Source of the DNA: Bacteroides uniformis
GTDB lineage: Bacteria; Bacteroidota; Bacteroidia; Bacteroidales; Bacteroidaceae
Direction: 5' to 3'
Length of the DNA stretch: 64,000 bases
NCBI RefSeq assembly: GCF_025147485.1
Contig: NZ_CP102263.1
Span: forward strand, 1,935,501-1,999,500
How positions within the stretch are numbered: the stretch's first letter is position 1; each line of letters begins with the position of its first letter. The notes beneath the pieces are model-generated. The model worked only from the letters and a program-made list of their open reading frames with translations, was not told the DNA's origin and ran no database searches. A program made the translations under genes and the position numbers. Shown here one piece after another: positions 18,211 through 28,100 of the stretch.

Positions 18211-19084
18211 TCTGGATAGTCACCTCATCCGGCTTCAGACTGTTTTGCCCGATTATCCTTATGATCGACTTGACCTCATTGAGAAATATGCAGGCTTCAC
18301 GGGAACAGACTATATTTCCATCCACTATTTTCCTTTCAAAATATCCGTCCCTTCTGTAACGTTGTATCAGTTCCCCACACAGTTTCTCCGCAGTCTCACC
18401 GTTCCTCATCTGCCTCTCCTTCAATGTCGGCTCCACAATCACATCAGGATCCCATTCCAGTTTATAGTAGGGAATGTTGGCGAATTGAGGTATGTAGTCA
18501 AGGTAGATGTCAGGGACAGGTGTAGCGGACAAGTAACAGATACGTTTCACTTCACTGTCAAGCCGGATGAGAAAATTCATGTCCGTACTGCCCTTGAACG
18601 TCGCATCGCCCATAAGACATTGGAACTCATCGACCACAAAGAGGCATGAATCCAGCATATTATTTCCTCTAAGGACACCAAGAACCTTGTCCGATGAATC
18701 CAGTGTAACCAGTATCTTGGCAGGTCTCATTGGCAAGGGGGTAAATGGTGTGCTTCCATGATGACAGTCCAGGTACGAATCAAGATCACGCATCATTTGG
18801 ATTATTGCTTGTCCTCTATTACCACTGAATGGGACATGGAAGTGAAAACTGTCGGGATATTGTCTGTGCTTCTCTTTCAACACCTGAAGTCGTGGCGAAA
18901 TTATTACCACAGGAAAGTTCGAATCGAGAAACAGGGATGTACCACCACAACCGGTTACAGTCTTGTTCAGGATAAACTTACCATCCAATGGCAATTCCCC
19001 ATTCAAGAGATTTTCATAATCACTCATATACCTGCAACCTTTCGGCATACTAATTGATATCATATTATTTATATTATTATCCAT
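18206..19084 (-). pseudogene. Helicase-like gene, 3' end lost
   Basis: About 292 residues from the start MDNNINN (19084), chosen because the longer frame would run over a promoter-like motif. It resembles the N-terminal part of an SF2-type helicase: TVTGCGGTS as the P-loop-like start, VVDEFQ as motif II, YLSATP as motif III. The second RecA domain is absent and the frame ends at a stop (18206-18208) right where the convergent DUF3871 gene also loses homology. Probably inactive. Confidence 0.65.
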
Positions 19085-19106
19085 AATTGTTTTATTTTTG
19101 TTTATA

Positions 19107-19134
19107 CTCATTTCATATATAAAGGTTTGCAATG
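19107..19134 (-). repeat. TTATATATGA motif, copy 3
   Basis: The minus strand reads GCAAACCTTTATATATGAAA, 25-50 bases upstream of the helicase-like start at 19084, the position expected for a promoter. Confidence 0.5.
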
Positions 19135-19486
19135 TTTTTATATACCCTTTTTACACTTCGATGAGTAAACGGAACGCATCAATATTTTTCCTTATGCAAT
19201 CTATTTCTTTTAAGTAAAATCTCTCATTTTGACAAAAAAAGTTGCATGAAACTATTGTATATCTTTCTTCTTTCGTTTGTTGTAGGCTCACGCCGCCTGA
19301 GTGGGTATTATAATAAAATATGCAGTATATGTATAATAAACTTGCCTCCGGTTAACTCACAAGGTGTTATTTTGCAATATTTTTCACCTGTATCCTTGAC
19401 ATATGGATTCTTTATTGGCTTTGACGAAATTTTAAAGGAGAGCTTATGCAGCATCTCCTTTATCTTTCCAATCAGTCAGTACATTC
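19135..19486. other. Intergenic stretch between helicase-like and Gp37/Gp68-like genes
   Basis: AT-rich, with no supported gene. An 89-codon plus-strand frame (19246-19515) overlaps the end of the next gene and has no family features. Confidence 0.5.
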
Positions 19487-20158
19487 TCAAGTCCAGCACT
19501 TGGCATTGGATTTGACTACCACTTTGGTAAATTTCTGAAGTTCGGTTATCAATGCCTGCACTTCATTCCTTGTCGGTTCGGGAAGGGTAATGTCCTGTCG
19601 TGAGTTCCTGCCGATATTGACTTGTACAGGAGAACACATGCTGACAAGTTCAACCATTTCGGGCAAGTCGAATTTTATCAGAGGTTCACAGGTCACATAG
19701 GTTCTCATTCCAAGGCTCGCCAGTTTTTGCATGGCTTTGGCACGTTTCCGGGTACCTGGAGCATTCCTTACGATGTCCGGATAAAAGACATTGGTTTCAA
19801 TGGTCGTGCACAAAACCGATTTCTTCATTACCGGATGCCCTATGAACTCCAAGAAACGTATGGGGTCCTTGGATTGGAAAAGATAGTTATTATCAAACTT
19901 GTCACAATAATCCAGAACCCGGGCAATCCAGTCCGAAGGTACGTCGAAAGCCCATGCGTCCGTTCCGCTACCAACGAAAATAAAATTGCCGTTACCCAGG
20001 TTTACTTCCAGTTCCTTGGGGTCAAACCGTATAGGAAGCAGACCATCGAATTTTTTCATGTAACAATAGGGGCAGTCATGAAAACATATTCCTTTTATTG
20101 CATTCCACGTGTGGGTAACAAAAGGATACATGTTACCCCGGCTTTTTGTCAGTGCCAT
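19487..20158 (-). CDS. Phage Gp37/Gp68-like (DUF5131-type) radical SAM-like protein
   Basis: 223 residues with a cysteine motif C-x3-C-x2-C (CFHDCPYC, about 27-34), which in radical SAM enzymes binds a 4Fe-4S cluster. The segments NFIFVGSGTDAWA and TYVTCEPLIKFDLPE fit the phage Gp37/Gp68 family. These proteins occur on phages and plasmids; their reaction is not settled. It is followed 27 bases upstream on the same strand by the VirE-N-like gene, so the two probably share a transcript. Confidence 0.75.
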   Translation of the reverse strand: MALTKSRGNMYPFVTHTWNAIKGICFHDCPYCYMKKFDGLLPIRFDPKELEVNLGNGNFIFVGSGTDAWAFDVPSDWIARVLDYCDKFDNNYLFQSKDPIRFLEFIGHPVMKKSVLCTTIETNVFYPDIVRNAPGTRKRAKAMQKLASLGMRTYVTCEPLIKFDLPEMVELVSMCSPVQVNIGRNSRQDITLPEPTRNEVQALITELQKFTKVVVKSNAKCWT

Positions 20159-20185
20159 AATTGTTTTTTTAAAGGGGTGATTAAA

Positions 20186-21118
20186 TCAGTGTATTGTAAA
20201 TATCAATGTTCCGAAGTTCTTCTCTTCGGTCTTATAGGCGTTGCCCACATGGCTTCTGATTTCCTTTTCATCCATTGTGTCATCTTCCCAGCCATCAATG
20301 AAATACTCAGTAGCCAATTCCTCGTCAACACCCCATTTGCACATCCAGCAGGCTAACCTGAAGATGCAGTTTCCCCTGTTGCCTTTTTTCCAATATTCAG
20401 GATTGTTCCTTTTCCAGTGGGAGTTCATGATGCTGATGATGCTTTTGTCCGACACTGTTCTTGTCCCGGATGATTGTGGCATCTGTACCTGTGGCTTTAT
20501 GGTGGGGACATAAGGGTACGGTTCAGGATTTGGATTGGTCCAGATGTCAGGATCGTAACTCAGATAATTTCTGCGTGCCAGGTCTTTACAGCTTGCATCA
20601 TTTCTGTTTGCCACATAGAATTTATCCAGTAGCTGTCCATACAAATCTTCATGTCTGGCCGGATCTGTATTGTCATGCAAAACCAGAGCCTTCAGTCCAT
20701 TTCCACTGGGTGTAACAAAAACACTCAGGACACATTCGGTTATCATCAGCTTGTTCCGTAACCGGATCATTTCATCCGGTGTTGCTATATGGTCAAAATC
20801 CAATGCCGTCACACGCGAGTATTCAATCAGCCCCGCACCGTTAAGTTCCCTGAATGTACCGTTATAGGCAACAGCGGGCAGGAGTCTGGCTTTCCATTTC
20901 CGCATGTCACCTGGAGCTACACTTCTGATATGCTCTATTGCCTGCTTCAATGTATAGTCTCCAAACTCATTGTCATGCAATTGCATGTCTCCCGTGCGAA
21001 TCATCTGTATAACATCTCCTAACTCAGGATAAGCCAGGTTGTACTTTGTCCAATTAATCTTTTCTGTCAATGTCGTTTTCATATTCTTTACCATAGACTT
21101 TATTGCTTTTTTATCCAT
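20186..21118 (-). CDS. VirE N-terminal / BT4734-like domain protein
   Basis: 310 residues with the BT4734/BF3469-type VirE-N signature: ALDFDHI, VFVTPSGNGLKALV and LARRNYLSYDPDIW. The C-terminal part (NRGNCIFRLACWMCKWG, DEKEIRSHVGNAY) resembles a small primase-C-like helical region. The family is linked to replication modules of Bacteroidetes mobile elements; a primase-like role is inferred. It overlaps the upstream Sel1-HNH gene by 19 bases. Confidence 0.75.
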   Translation of the reverse strand: MDKKAIKSMVKNMKTTLTEKINWTKYNLAYPELGDVIQMIRTGDMQLHDNEFGDYTLKQAIEHIRSVAPGDMRKWKARLLPAVAYNGTFRELNGAGLIEYSRVTALDFDHIATPDEMIRLRNKLMITECVLSVFVTPSGNGLKALVLHDNTDPARHEDLYGQLLDKFYVANRNDASCKDLARRNYLSYDPDIWTNPNPEPYPYVPTIKPQVQMPQSSGTRTVSDKSIISIMNSHWKRNNPEYWKKGNRGNCIFRLACWMCKWGVDEELATEYFIDGWEDDTMDEKEIRSHVGNAYKTEEKNFGTLIFTIH

Positions 21119-21922
21119 CTGAGATTATCAGCCGCATTGTTGGACATGTCGCCGTCAATATGCTCCACTTCCGTATAGGCCTTCGGATCAGGATTGACCA
21201 GGAATGTCTCAGCAACGAGGAGATCGACATAAGCCTTCTCCCCGCCGATGATGATGTACTGTCTGCCGTTTGCCTCCCCGAATACCGGTACATTGCCTCC
21301 ATTTGCGGATGATGGCATTGCCAGACCGGTACGGGAACCTCCTTTTTCAAGGCTTTTTCTGACATCCGACCATAACCTGTATTTCCTGATGTCCCTCATG
21401 CCCCGTGAATACAGACCTTCATACAGGTCACAGAGGAAGTCCACACTGTCATATATCCCCAGTTCATAGGCCTTCTCGAACCATCCTGTCGCTTCCTTGT
21501 ACATTACGGGAGTCCCAAACAGCCCTTTGAGGCGTATATGCCCCATTGTGAAAGCCGACAGTCCGTCACCTGAATCCGCAGCCTGTCCGAGTAACCCGAT
21601 ACCTTTCCCTATATCCTGCGGACATCCCCTGCCCTTCCAGGTATATATGGCCCAGATTGGCTTTGGCTGTGGGGAATTTATCTGCAATACTCTCTAGAAG
21701 AGCGATTGCCTTGCCGGTATCATGCTTTACAGCCATCCCTTTCAGGTAATATATGGCAACGGCGTTGATTCCATATACGAATCCCTGTGTAGCCGAACGG
21801 TCATACCATAGGAAAGCCTCGTCGGCATTTCCCTTATCCTCATAATACAGACCGGTTAGATACTGAGCCTCTGCATCACCTGCCTGGGCCTTTTCCAAAA
21901 TTCTTTTTGTTTCTGTTTTCAT
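21100..21922 (-). pseudogene. Sel1-repeat / HNH-like protein gene with a frameshift
   Basis: The frame starting MKTETKRI (21922) encodes Sel1/TPR repeats (AEAQYLTGLYYEDKG, GINAVAIYYLKGMAV, AKANLGHIYLEG). Near 21625 the repeat continues in another frame (GCPQDIGKGIGLLGQAADSG) down to 21100. One extra base in the run CAGGGGATGTCC would explain it. The C-terminus has an HNH-like end (VEHIDGDMSNNAADNLRW) as in homing or restriction-type nucleases. Together this would be one protein of about 270 residues. It could be a true mutation or a sequencing error. Confidence 0.65.
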
Positions 21923-22739
21923 GTTTCTTTCATTTTTGAAATTGAACATTTTTTTAAAATCACACATGTAAGGATTTCGGGGTTTTGTCAGACGGCAGTT
22001 TTTTATGTGTGTAAGTTGAAGTGGGAGAATATGCGGATGATGGTCCGATGGATTTGTCCGGCAATCGTTTCGGTATGTCAAGACTTTCCGGTAAAGTTAT
22101 CAGATGAAGATGATAGCCAGAACCGAGGGAGTGAGTGTTAGTACGGTCTAGAGATTGAAAAAGATGTTCGGGCTGTAGAAATAATGATGAGGACTATATA
22201 TGTTTTAAAAACAGCTGATTTTTTTTACTGACGTTTCCGCGGCCGAATAGTTTCTTTGCGGTGCCAAACGAAAAATGTACCAGGCTGATCTAACGGAGAC
22301 CGAATGGCGTATATAACAAAAGTGTTAAATTTGCAGGAAGAGTAAAATATGATTTGTAATGCTGTATTTTTTAGTTAAGACTAGTTGTCAATGGCATATG
22401 CCTCTTTTCGAATTCCCAAAGTGACAGTTGTTTTATCACCACTATCGTAAATGAGGTTCTTTGTCGGAGTTGGGCTTATTGTTAGAGAAATTACGTGAAG
22501 ATATACGTGTGAAACATAGCATGGGACCAATTGTAAATAGTATCGTGGACAATCAAAATGTCAAAGGGGAACAATGCTTCCTTGAACGGTGTTGACGGGA
22601 ATAAAAAGCAAAAGGCATAAAACGTAATATCATAGTAGATAAAAATCTTTTTCTTTTAACTATTAGAATACGTACTTTTGATAGTGTAGTTGTCTTAATA
22701 TAAGATATTGCTAACAATCATTACTAAATAATACTAAAT
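21923..22739. other. Long non-coding junction between element 1 modules
   Basis: About 800 bases, AT-rich, with no supported gene. It separates the minus-strand module from the plus-strand PUL and may mark where the two were joined. Confidence 0.55.
22673..22680 (+). promoter_or_regulatory. -7 box before the PUL
   Basis: TACTTTTG fits TAnnTTTG, 60 bases before the SGNH hydrolase start; the -33 box is weak. Confidence 0.45.
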
Positions 22740-23408
22740 ATGAAACACTTATTCTTTGCTCTTCTGTACTTTTTCGCAACAGTGGCAACGGCCCAAACAC
22801 TGAGCGAGTATCCTGATTTTGAAAGATATCAAAAGGATAATGAACGCATCATTCAAAACAAAACTTATCCGAAAGTGATTTTTATCGGAAATTCCATTAC
22901 CGACGGATGGGCTAGCAAACGCCCCGTTTTTTTTACAGGTCATCAATTTTTAGGTCGTGGCATCAGCGGTCAAACCAGTCCGCAACTCCTGCTCCGCTTC
23001 CAAAAAGATGTGATTGACCTTAAACCAAAAGCTGTTGTCATCAACATCGGTACGAACGACATAGCCGAAAATACTGGTAAGTACAGCATCGAATATACGG
23101 TGAGTAACATCAAATCAATGGTAGAGTTAGCCAAATCACATAAAATCAAAGTGTATCTTTCTTCGGTTCTTCCGGTTGATGTGTATCCTTGGAGAAAAGA
23201 CATTACGGATGCAGTGAAACAGATTTATGAGCTGAATGTGCGGATCCGGCAACTTGCCAAAGCAAAACATGTACACTACATTGATTACTTCAGTGAAATG
23301 AGCAAAGAGAACGGAGGCATGATTGATGAATATACGTATGATGGTGTCCACCCTACAGATAAAGGATATGAGGTTATGGAAAAAATCGTATTGTCTGCCA
23401 TCAAATAG
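22740..23408 (+). CDS. Secreted SGNH/GDSL hydrolase
   Basis: 222 residues with a signal peptide (KHLFFALLYFFATVATAQ). All four SGNH blocks are visible: IGNSITDGW (catalytic Ser), GRGISGQTS, GTNDI and DGVHP (catalytic Asp and His). It should be a periplasmic or surface esterase, perhaps deacetylating the glycan before mannosidase action. It lies 21 bases before the ECF sigma gene and so belongs to the PUL. Confidence 0.9.
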   Translation: MKHLFFALLYFFATVATAQTLSEYPDFERYQKDNERIIQNKTYPKVIFIGNSITDGWASKRPVFFTGHQFLGRGISGQTSPQLLLRFQKDVIDLKPKAVVINIGTNDIAENTGKYSIEYTVSNIKSMVELAKSHKIKVYLSSVLPVDVYPWRKDITDAVKQIYELNVRIRQLAKAKHVHYIDYFSEMSKENGGMIDEYTYDGVHPTDKGYEVMEKIVLSAIK

Positions 23409-23429
23409 CCACAGATACAAACCGTTATT

Positions 23430-24026
23430 ATGGACTCTCAATATTCAAATGGAATGCAAGAAAAGGGGGGGGATTCTATCAGTCATTTTAGACAAGTTTA
23501 TGATGAACTGTATCCTAAATTGATGGTTCATGCATGTAAATTTGTTGATGAAGAGGTTGCTGAAGATATAGTACATGATGTATTTGTCGCTTACTGGGAA
23601 CAACATCATATGATTGTTTCCAGTAGGCTGGCCGCCTTTCTATTCAAAGCCACGCAAAACAGTTGTCTAAACTATCTGAAGCACCAAAAGGTAGTGGAGA
23701 ACTACCGGGAACAGTGGCAACTGGCCATTGATCGTTGTGAATATTACAACCAGAAAATTGAATCGACTGTTTCGATGTCTGAAACGAATGAGGAGTTGAA
23801 CTATAAGTTGCTGGAAAATGCAATCAGGCAATTGCCTCCCAGACGTGCGGAAGCTTTAAACTTATTCTACTTCGAAGGGAAGTCACAAAAGGACATAGCC
23901 AATCAGATGCATGTGTCCTTACGTACGGTACAGACACACCTTGCCCAAGCCATCGCGGAATTGCGCAAGTCCTTGAGGCATGTCGGAATTTGGATTGCTC
24001 TAATGTTGAATTATATATTACTGTAA
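23430..24026 (+). CDS. ECF RNA polymerase sigma factor (Bacteroides expansion type)
   Basis: 198 residues. Sigma region 2 contains YPKLMVHACKFVDEEVAEDIVHDVFVAYW; region 4 contains LPPRRAEALNLFYFEGKSQKDIANQMHVSLRTVQTHLAQA, a clear HTH. It is followed one base later by its FecR-type anti-sigma gene. Such pairs sense glycan import through the SusC STN domain and switch on the PUL. A run of eight G bases (23465-23472) lies at codons 12-15. Confidence 0.93.
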   Translation: MDSQYSNGMQEKGGDSISHFRQVYDELYPKLMVHACKFVDEEVAEDIVHDVFVAYWEQHHMIVSSRLAAFLFKATQNSCLNYLKHQKVVENYREQWQLAIDRCEYYNQKIESTVSMSETNEELNYKLLENAIRQLPPRRAEALNLFYFEGKSQKDIANQMHVSLRTVQTHLAQAIAELRKSLRHVGIWIALMLNYILL

Positions 24027-24027
24027 T

Positions 24028-25050
24028 ATGGATTTAAATGTATTAAAGCGTTTTTTAAATCATTCCGCTTCGGAGGAGGATTACAAAAAGATCAACAAAT
24101 GGAGAAGGGAAGAACCTGCTAACTCGACTTTTTTGTTCTCGTTGGAGGAAATCTGGTCGAAAAAAGAAGAAGCCAACTATGCAACAAAGATACATCTGAA
24201 TGCATCTTACCAAAAGATGATAGAGAAGATGATGAGTAGATCTGAATCCAAAATTAAGGAACAGGAGACATACAATACAACACAAAAAAACGATATCCAT
24301 AAACCTAAATCATCACTCTTCCTAAAAATAACTGCATCAATAGCAATTGTATTGTCAGTAGGGTTGGGAACGTTATATTACATGGAGGTTACACGACCGG
24401 TTGGATTTAATACGGTAATTGTCCCCAACTCGCAGACAGCCAATTTGGTATTGGAGGATGGTACACACATCTGGTTGAACTCAGGTAGCCGGTTTACTTA
24501 TCCCACCAAATTTGCTAGGGGTTACCGTACGGTCAAACTGGCAGGTGAGGCTTTGTTTCAAGTGAACCGTGATGAACACAAGCCGTTTTTGGTGGAAACG
24601 GAGAGGTTGAAAGTACGTGTACTGGGTACTACATTTAATGTGAAATCGTATTCCGGTGAGGATCCAACAGTTCTCTTAAAAGAAGGGCAGGTGGAAGTGT
24701 ATACTGATAAGAATAAAAATATACGGATAAAGCCCAATCAAATGCTGACAGTCTCTCTCGAAACGGGTCTGAGTTCGATTCGTGAAATGGATGCTTCTAC
24801 GGCTGGTACGTGGCGGACGGGGGAACTGATGTTCCCCGGGGAAACACTGAAGACCATTGTGTTGGAATTGAAACGGAAATTCGACAGGGAAATTGTCATT
24901 GAAGATCCTTCGCTTGAAAAAAAACGGTTCTTCTGCCACGTGCATAGGGAATCGACCTTGACGGAGGTCTTGGACCTGTTGCAGGAAAGTGGGCAATTGA
25001 CGTATCTGGAAAAAGAACATATATTTATAATAAGAAAGGAGGACAATTAA
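24028..25050 (+). CDS. FecR-type anti-sigma factor
   Basis: 340 residues. A cytoplasmic N-terminal domain (about 1-90) is followed by one transmembrane helix (about 97-116, ITASIAIVLSVGLGTLYYM), then a periplasmic FecR domain with LEDGTHIWLNSGSRF, KLAGEALFQV and LGTTFNVKSY. A C-terminal DUF4974-type region (FPGETLKTIVLELKRKFD) follows. It holds the neighbouring ECF sigma inactive until signalled by the SusC STN domain. Confidence 0.93.
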   Translation: MDLNVLKRFLNHSASEEDYKKINKWRREEPANSTFLFSLEEIWSKKEEANYATKIHLNASYQKMIEKMMSRSESKIKEQETYNTTQKNDIHKPKSSLFLKITASIAIVLSVGLGTLYYMEVTRPVGFNTVIVPNSQTANLVLEDGTHIWLNSGSRFTYPTKFARGYRTVKLAGEALFQVNRDEHKPFLVETERLKVRVLGTTFNVKSYSGEDPTVLLKEGQVEVYTDKNKNIRIKPNQMLTVSLETGLSSIREMDASTAGTWRTGELMFPGETLKTIVLELKRKFDREIVIEDPSLEKKRFFCHVHRESTLTEVLDLLQESGQLTYLEKEHIFIIRKEDN

Positions 25051-25071
25051 CAGAAAAAGAAGAAAAAGAAA

Positions 25072-25107
25072 AAGGATTGCAAATTGTTGCAGCAATTCAC
25101 AATCCTT
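25072..25107 (+). terminator. Hairpin between anti-sigma and susC-like genes
   Basis: AAGGATTG and CAATCCTT pair around a partly paired loop. No T tract follows, so it may attenuate or process rather than end the transcript. Confidence 0.4.
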
Positions 25108-25158
25108 GTCGTCGAATAAATTAATTAAAGATTAAATCAATTACTCAGTTACAAATTT

Positions 25159-28100
25159 ATGAAAAATCCAACCAGTTATTTCTATCTAAAAGAATGCGTA
25201 ACTTTTTTTAGTAGATGGAATAGGAACTCTTGCAGTTTTGTGCTTTTGTTAACATTTTTATTCCTATTTAACGGAGTACTTGCATTGCATGCTCAAAATG
25301 TTACCATTTCACTGGATGTGAAAAACAAAAGCATCACGGAGGTGCTATCAATCATTGAAAAAAAGAACAATCTGTTTTTTACTTATGATTACAATCTGTT
25401 CAATCCCAAGCGAAAGATTTCGGTGTCTTTAAAAAATAAAAAGATTGAGGAAATCTTGAAGGTGGTTTTCAAAGGGGAAAATATCGGCTATAAAATTAAG
25501 GGAAAGAATGTGGTGTTGTATAAAATTGATTCCAAAGTGTCGAAAGGACAGCAGAGGAGTGCCAAAAGGATTTCGGGGATTATCCGAGACCTCTCTGGTG
25601 TTCCTATCATCGGCGCTTCCATTGCTGTGGAAAACGGTGCCGGTGGTACCATTTCTGATTTGAATGGTAAATTCTCTTTGAATGCGCACGAAAACGACTT
25701 GCTGACGATTTCGTACATCGGTTTCGGCAAGAAGGAACTGAGAGTGAAGAAGGATTATTACGAAATTACGCTGGAAGAGGATGCCAATCTAGTTGATGAA
25801 GTGGTAGTTGTGGGGTATGGTACGCAGAAGAGAGGTAACTTGACGGGAAGTATTGCTTCGTTAAAGACCAAGGAGATCAATACGACTGTGAGCTCCAGCC
25901 TGGCGCAATCTTTACAGGGTAAGATGCCGGGATTGCAGATAAGACAGCAGAATGGTGAGCCGGGTACTTTTAATTCTATGATTAACATCCGCGGCTATGG
26001 AGAACCTTTGTATGTCATCGATGGTATTGTACGCGATGGTAGCGTTGAATTCCAACAATTGAATCCTAGTGACATCGAAAGTGTTTCGGTGTTGAAGGAC
26101 GCTTCCGCTGCAGTATATGGCATGAATGCCAGTAATGGTGTGATTGTGGTGACTACGAAGAGAGGGGAATCCCACCGTCCTCAGTTTACGTATTCGGGTA
26201 ATGTGGGCTGGCAGAAGGTTACTGACCGTCCCCTCATGGCCAATGCGGCCCAATATCTGGAAATGTACGATGATGCGATTTTTTATAGAGACGGGGTGCA
26301 TAGTATTACCAATGAAGAACTAAATAAGTGGAGAGCTGGCGGACCGGGTTATGAAAGCACGGACTGGTACAATGAAACCATGAAAAAAGCCAGTTTGAGA
26401 CATAATCATAACTTGTCTATTGAGGGTGGCAATAAGATTATGAAATACTTCCTCAGTTTCAGCTACTATGATGAAGACGGTATTTTCAAGAGTGGGGATA
26501 TGGGTTATGACCGCTATACGTTCAGAAGCAATGTTTCTGCCAAATTGAACCGTTATCTGACAACGGATGTGATGGTTTCGGGCCGTTATGGCATGAGGGA
26601 TTTCCCGGGTGGTGATGGCTTTATATGGATGTACAAAGGTACCATCATCAGTCATCCGAACGAACGTCCGTATATTAACGATGACCCGGCTTATCCGGCG
26701 AATATCTACAATCAGGAAAATCCGGTGGTGATGTCACAGAAAAAGCATGCAGGGTATACGGTGGACAAGAACAAATCGCTTCAGTCGGCTGTTTCGCTGA
26801 CTTATGATGCGCCTTTCTTGAAGGGACTGCAGGCGAAAGGCACCATTGCCTATGACAGCTATAGTGTATTCAATAAAAATTTATGGAAGAGTTATCGCAT
26901 TTATTCGTCCGATTTGAATTATCAGTTGAAAAACAAGCCGCGTATTGCCAATAATGTGGAAGATGCAGACCGCATTGTGTTGCAGGCGCAGGTGACATTC
27001 GACAGAACCTTCCTGGACAAACATCATGTTTCGGCATTAGTTGCTTACGAACAGAAGAAATATGAGAAGAAACACTCTTACTTGAAACGTGAATATGATT
27101 TTTACACGACAGATGTGATGGATTATGCATCGGGGGTACAGACGAATAGCGGTACGGAACATGAAGAGACAACTATGGCATACATCGGTAAATTTAACTA
27201 TGACTACATGGGTAAGTATTTATTTGAATATGCTTGCCGTTATGACGGCTCTTACCGTTATGCACCCGGCAAAAGATGGGCGTTCTCTCCTTCTTTATCA
27301 GCCGGCTGGAGAATCTCTGAAGAAAGCTTTATCAAAGATAATTTTTCGTTTATTGATAATTTGAAAATCCGTGGTTCTTATGGCGTCATTGGTGAAAATG
27401 TAGGAGAGCCATTCCAACACGTGATGGGTTTCACACCTAATGTGAATATTGGTTATGAGTTTGAAGATGGCAAGTTCCTGGGTACGATGGCAGCTCCGGG
27501 TGTGATCAATCGGGACTTTACGTGGGTGCGTTCGGAGATGTATAATGTGGGGGTCGAGTTTTCTGTGCTAAGAAACAAACTGAATTTTGAACTTGACTTC
27601 TATAAGAAACACAAGAGCGGAAAGTTGAAAATCAGAGAAGGCAACTTGCCGAATACGTTTGGTGGATCAATGCCGGTGGAGAATGTGGAAAGTGAACGTA
27701 CACAGGGTTTTGACTTGACCATTTCTCACAAAAATCGCATCAATGATTTCTCTTACAGCGCTTCTTTCAACATGAATATTGCCAGAACCATGCATCGCAC
27801 AGTGGATAAACCGGCTGCACGAAGCAGTTACGACCGTTGGAAGAATGGATATACAAACCGTTGGAATGACTTGGTTTGGGGATTCGACAAAGTCGGACAG
27901 TTCCAAAATTATGAAGAGATTTTACATGGGGCTATTCATTGCGACAATAGAGGAAATACGCAGTTGTTGCCGGGTGATTATATCTATGATGATTATAACG
28001 GTGATGGTGTGATCAATGGTTATGATACCAAACCGATATTCAGAAACAAGACACCGAAACTCTTTTATGGTTTTACGTTGAATGCACAATGGAAAAATAT

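Noticed and set aside
18211..18649. C-terminal extension of the DUF3871 frame
   Set aside because: It is antisense to the helicase-like gene, whose protein has real motifs; the extension has none.
19246..19515. 89-codon plus-strand frame
   Set aside because: No family features; it overlaps the end of the Gp37/Gp68-like gene.
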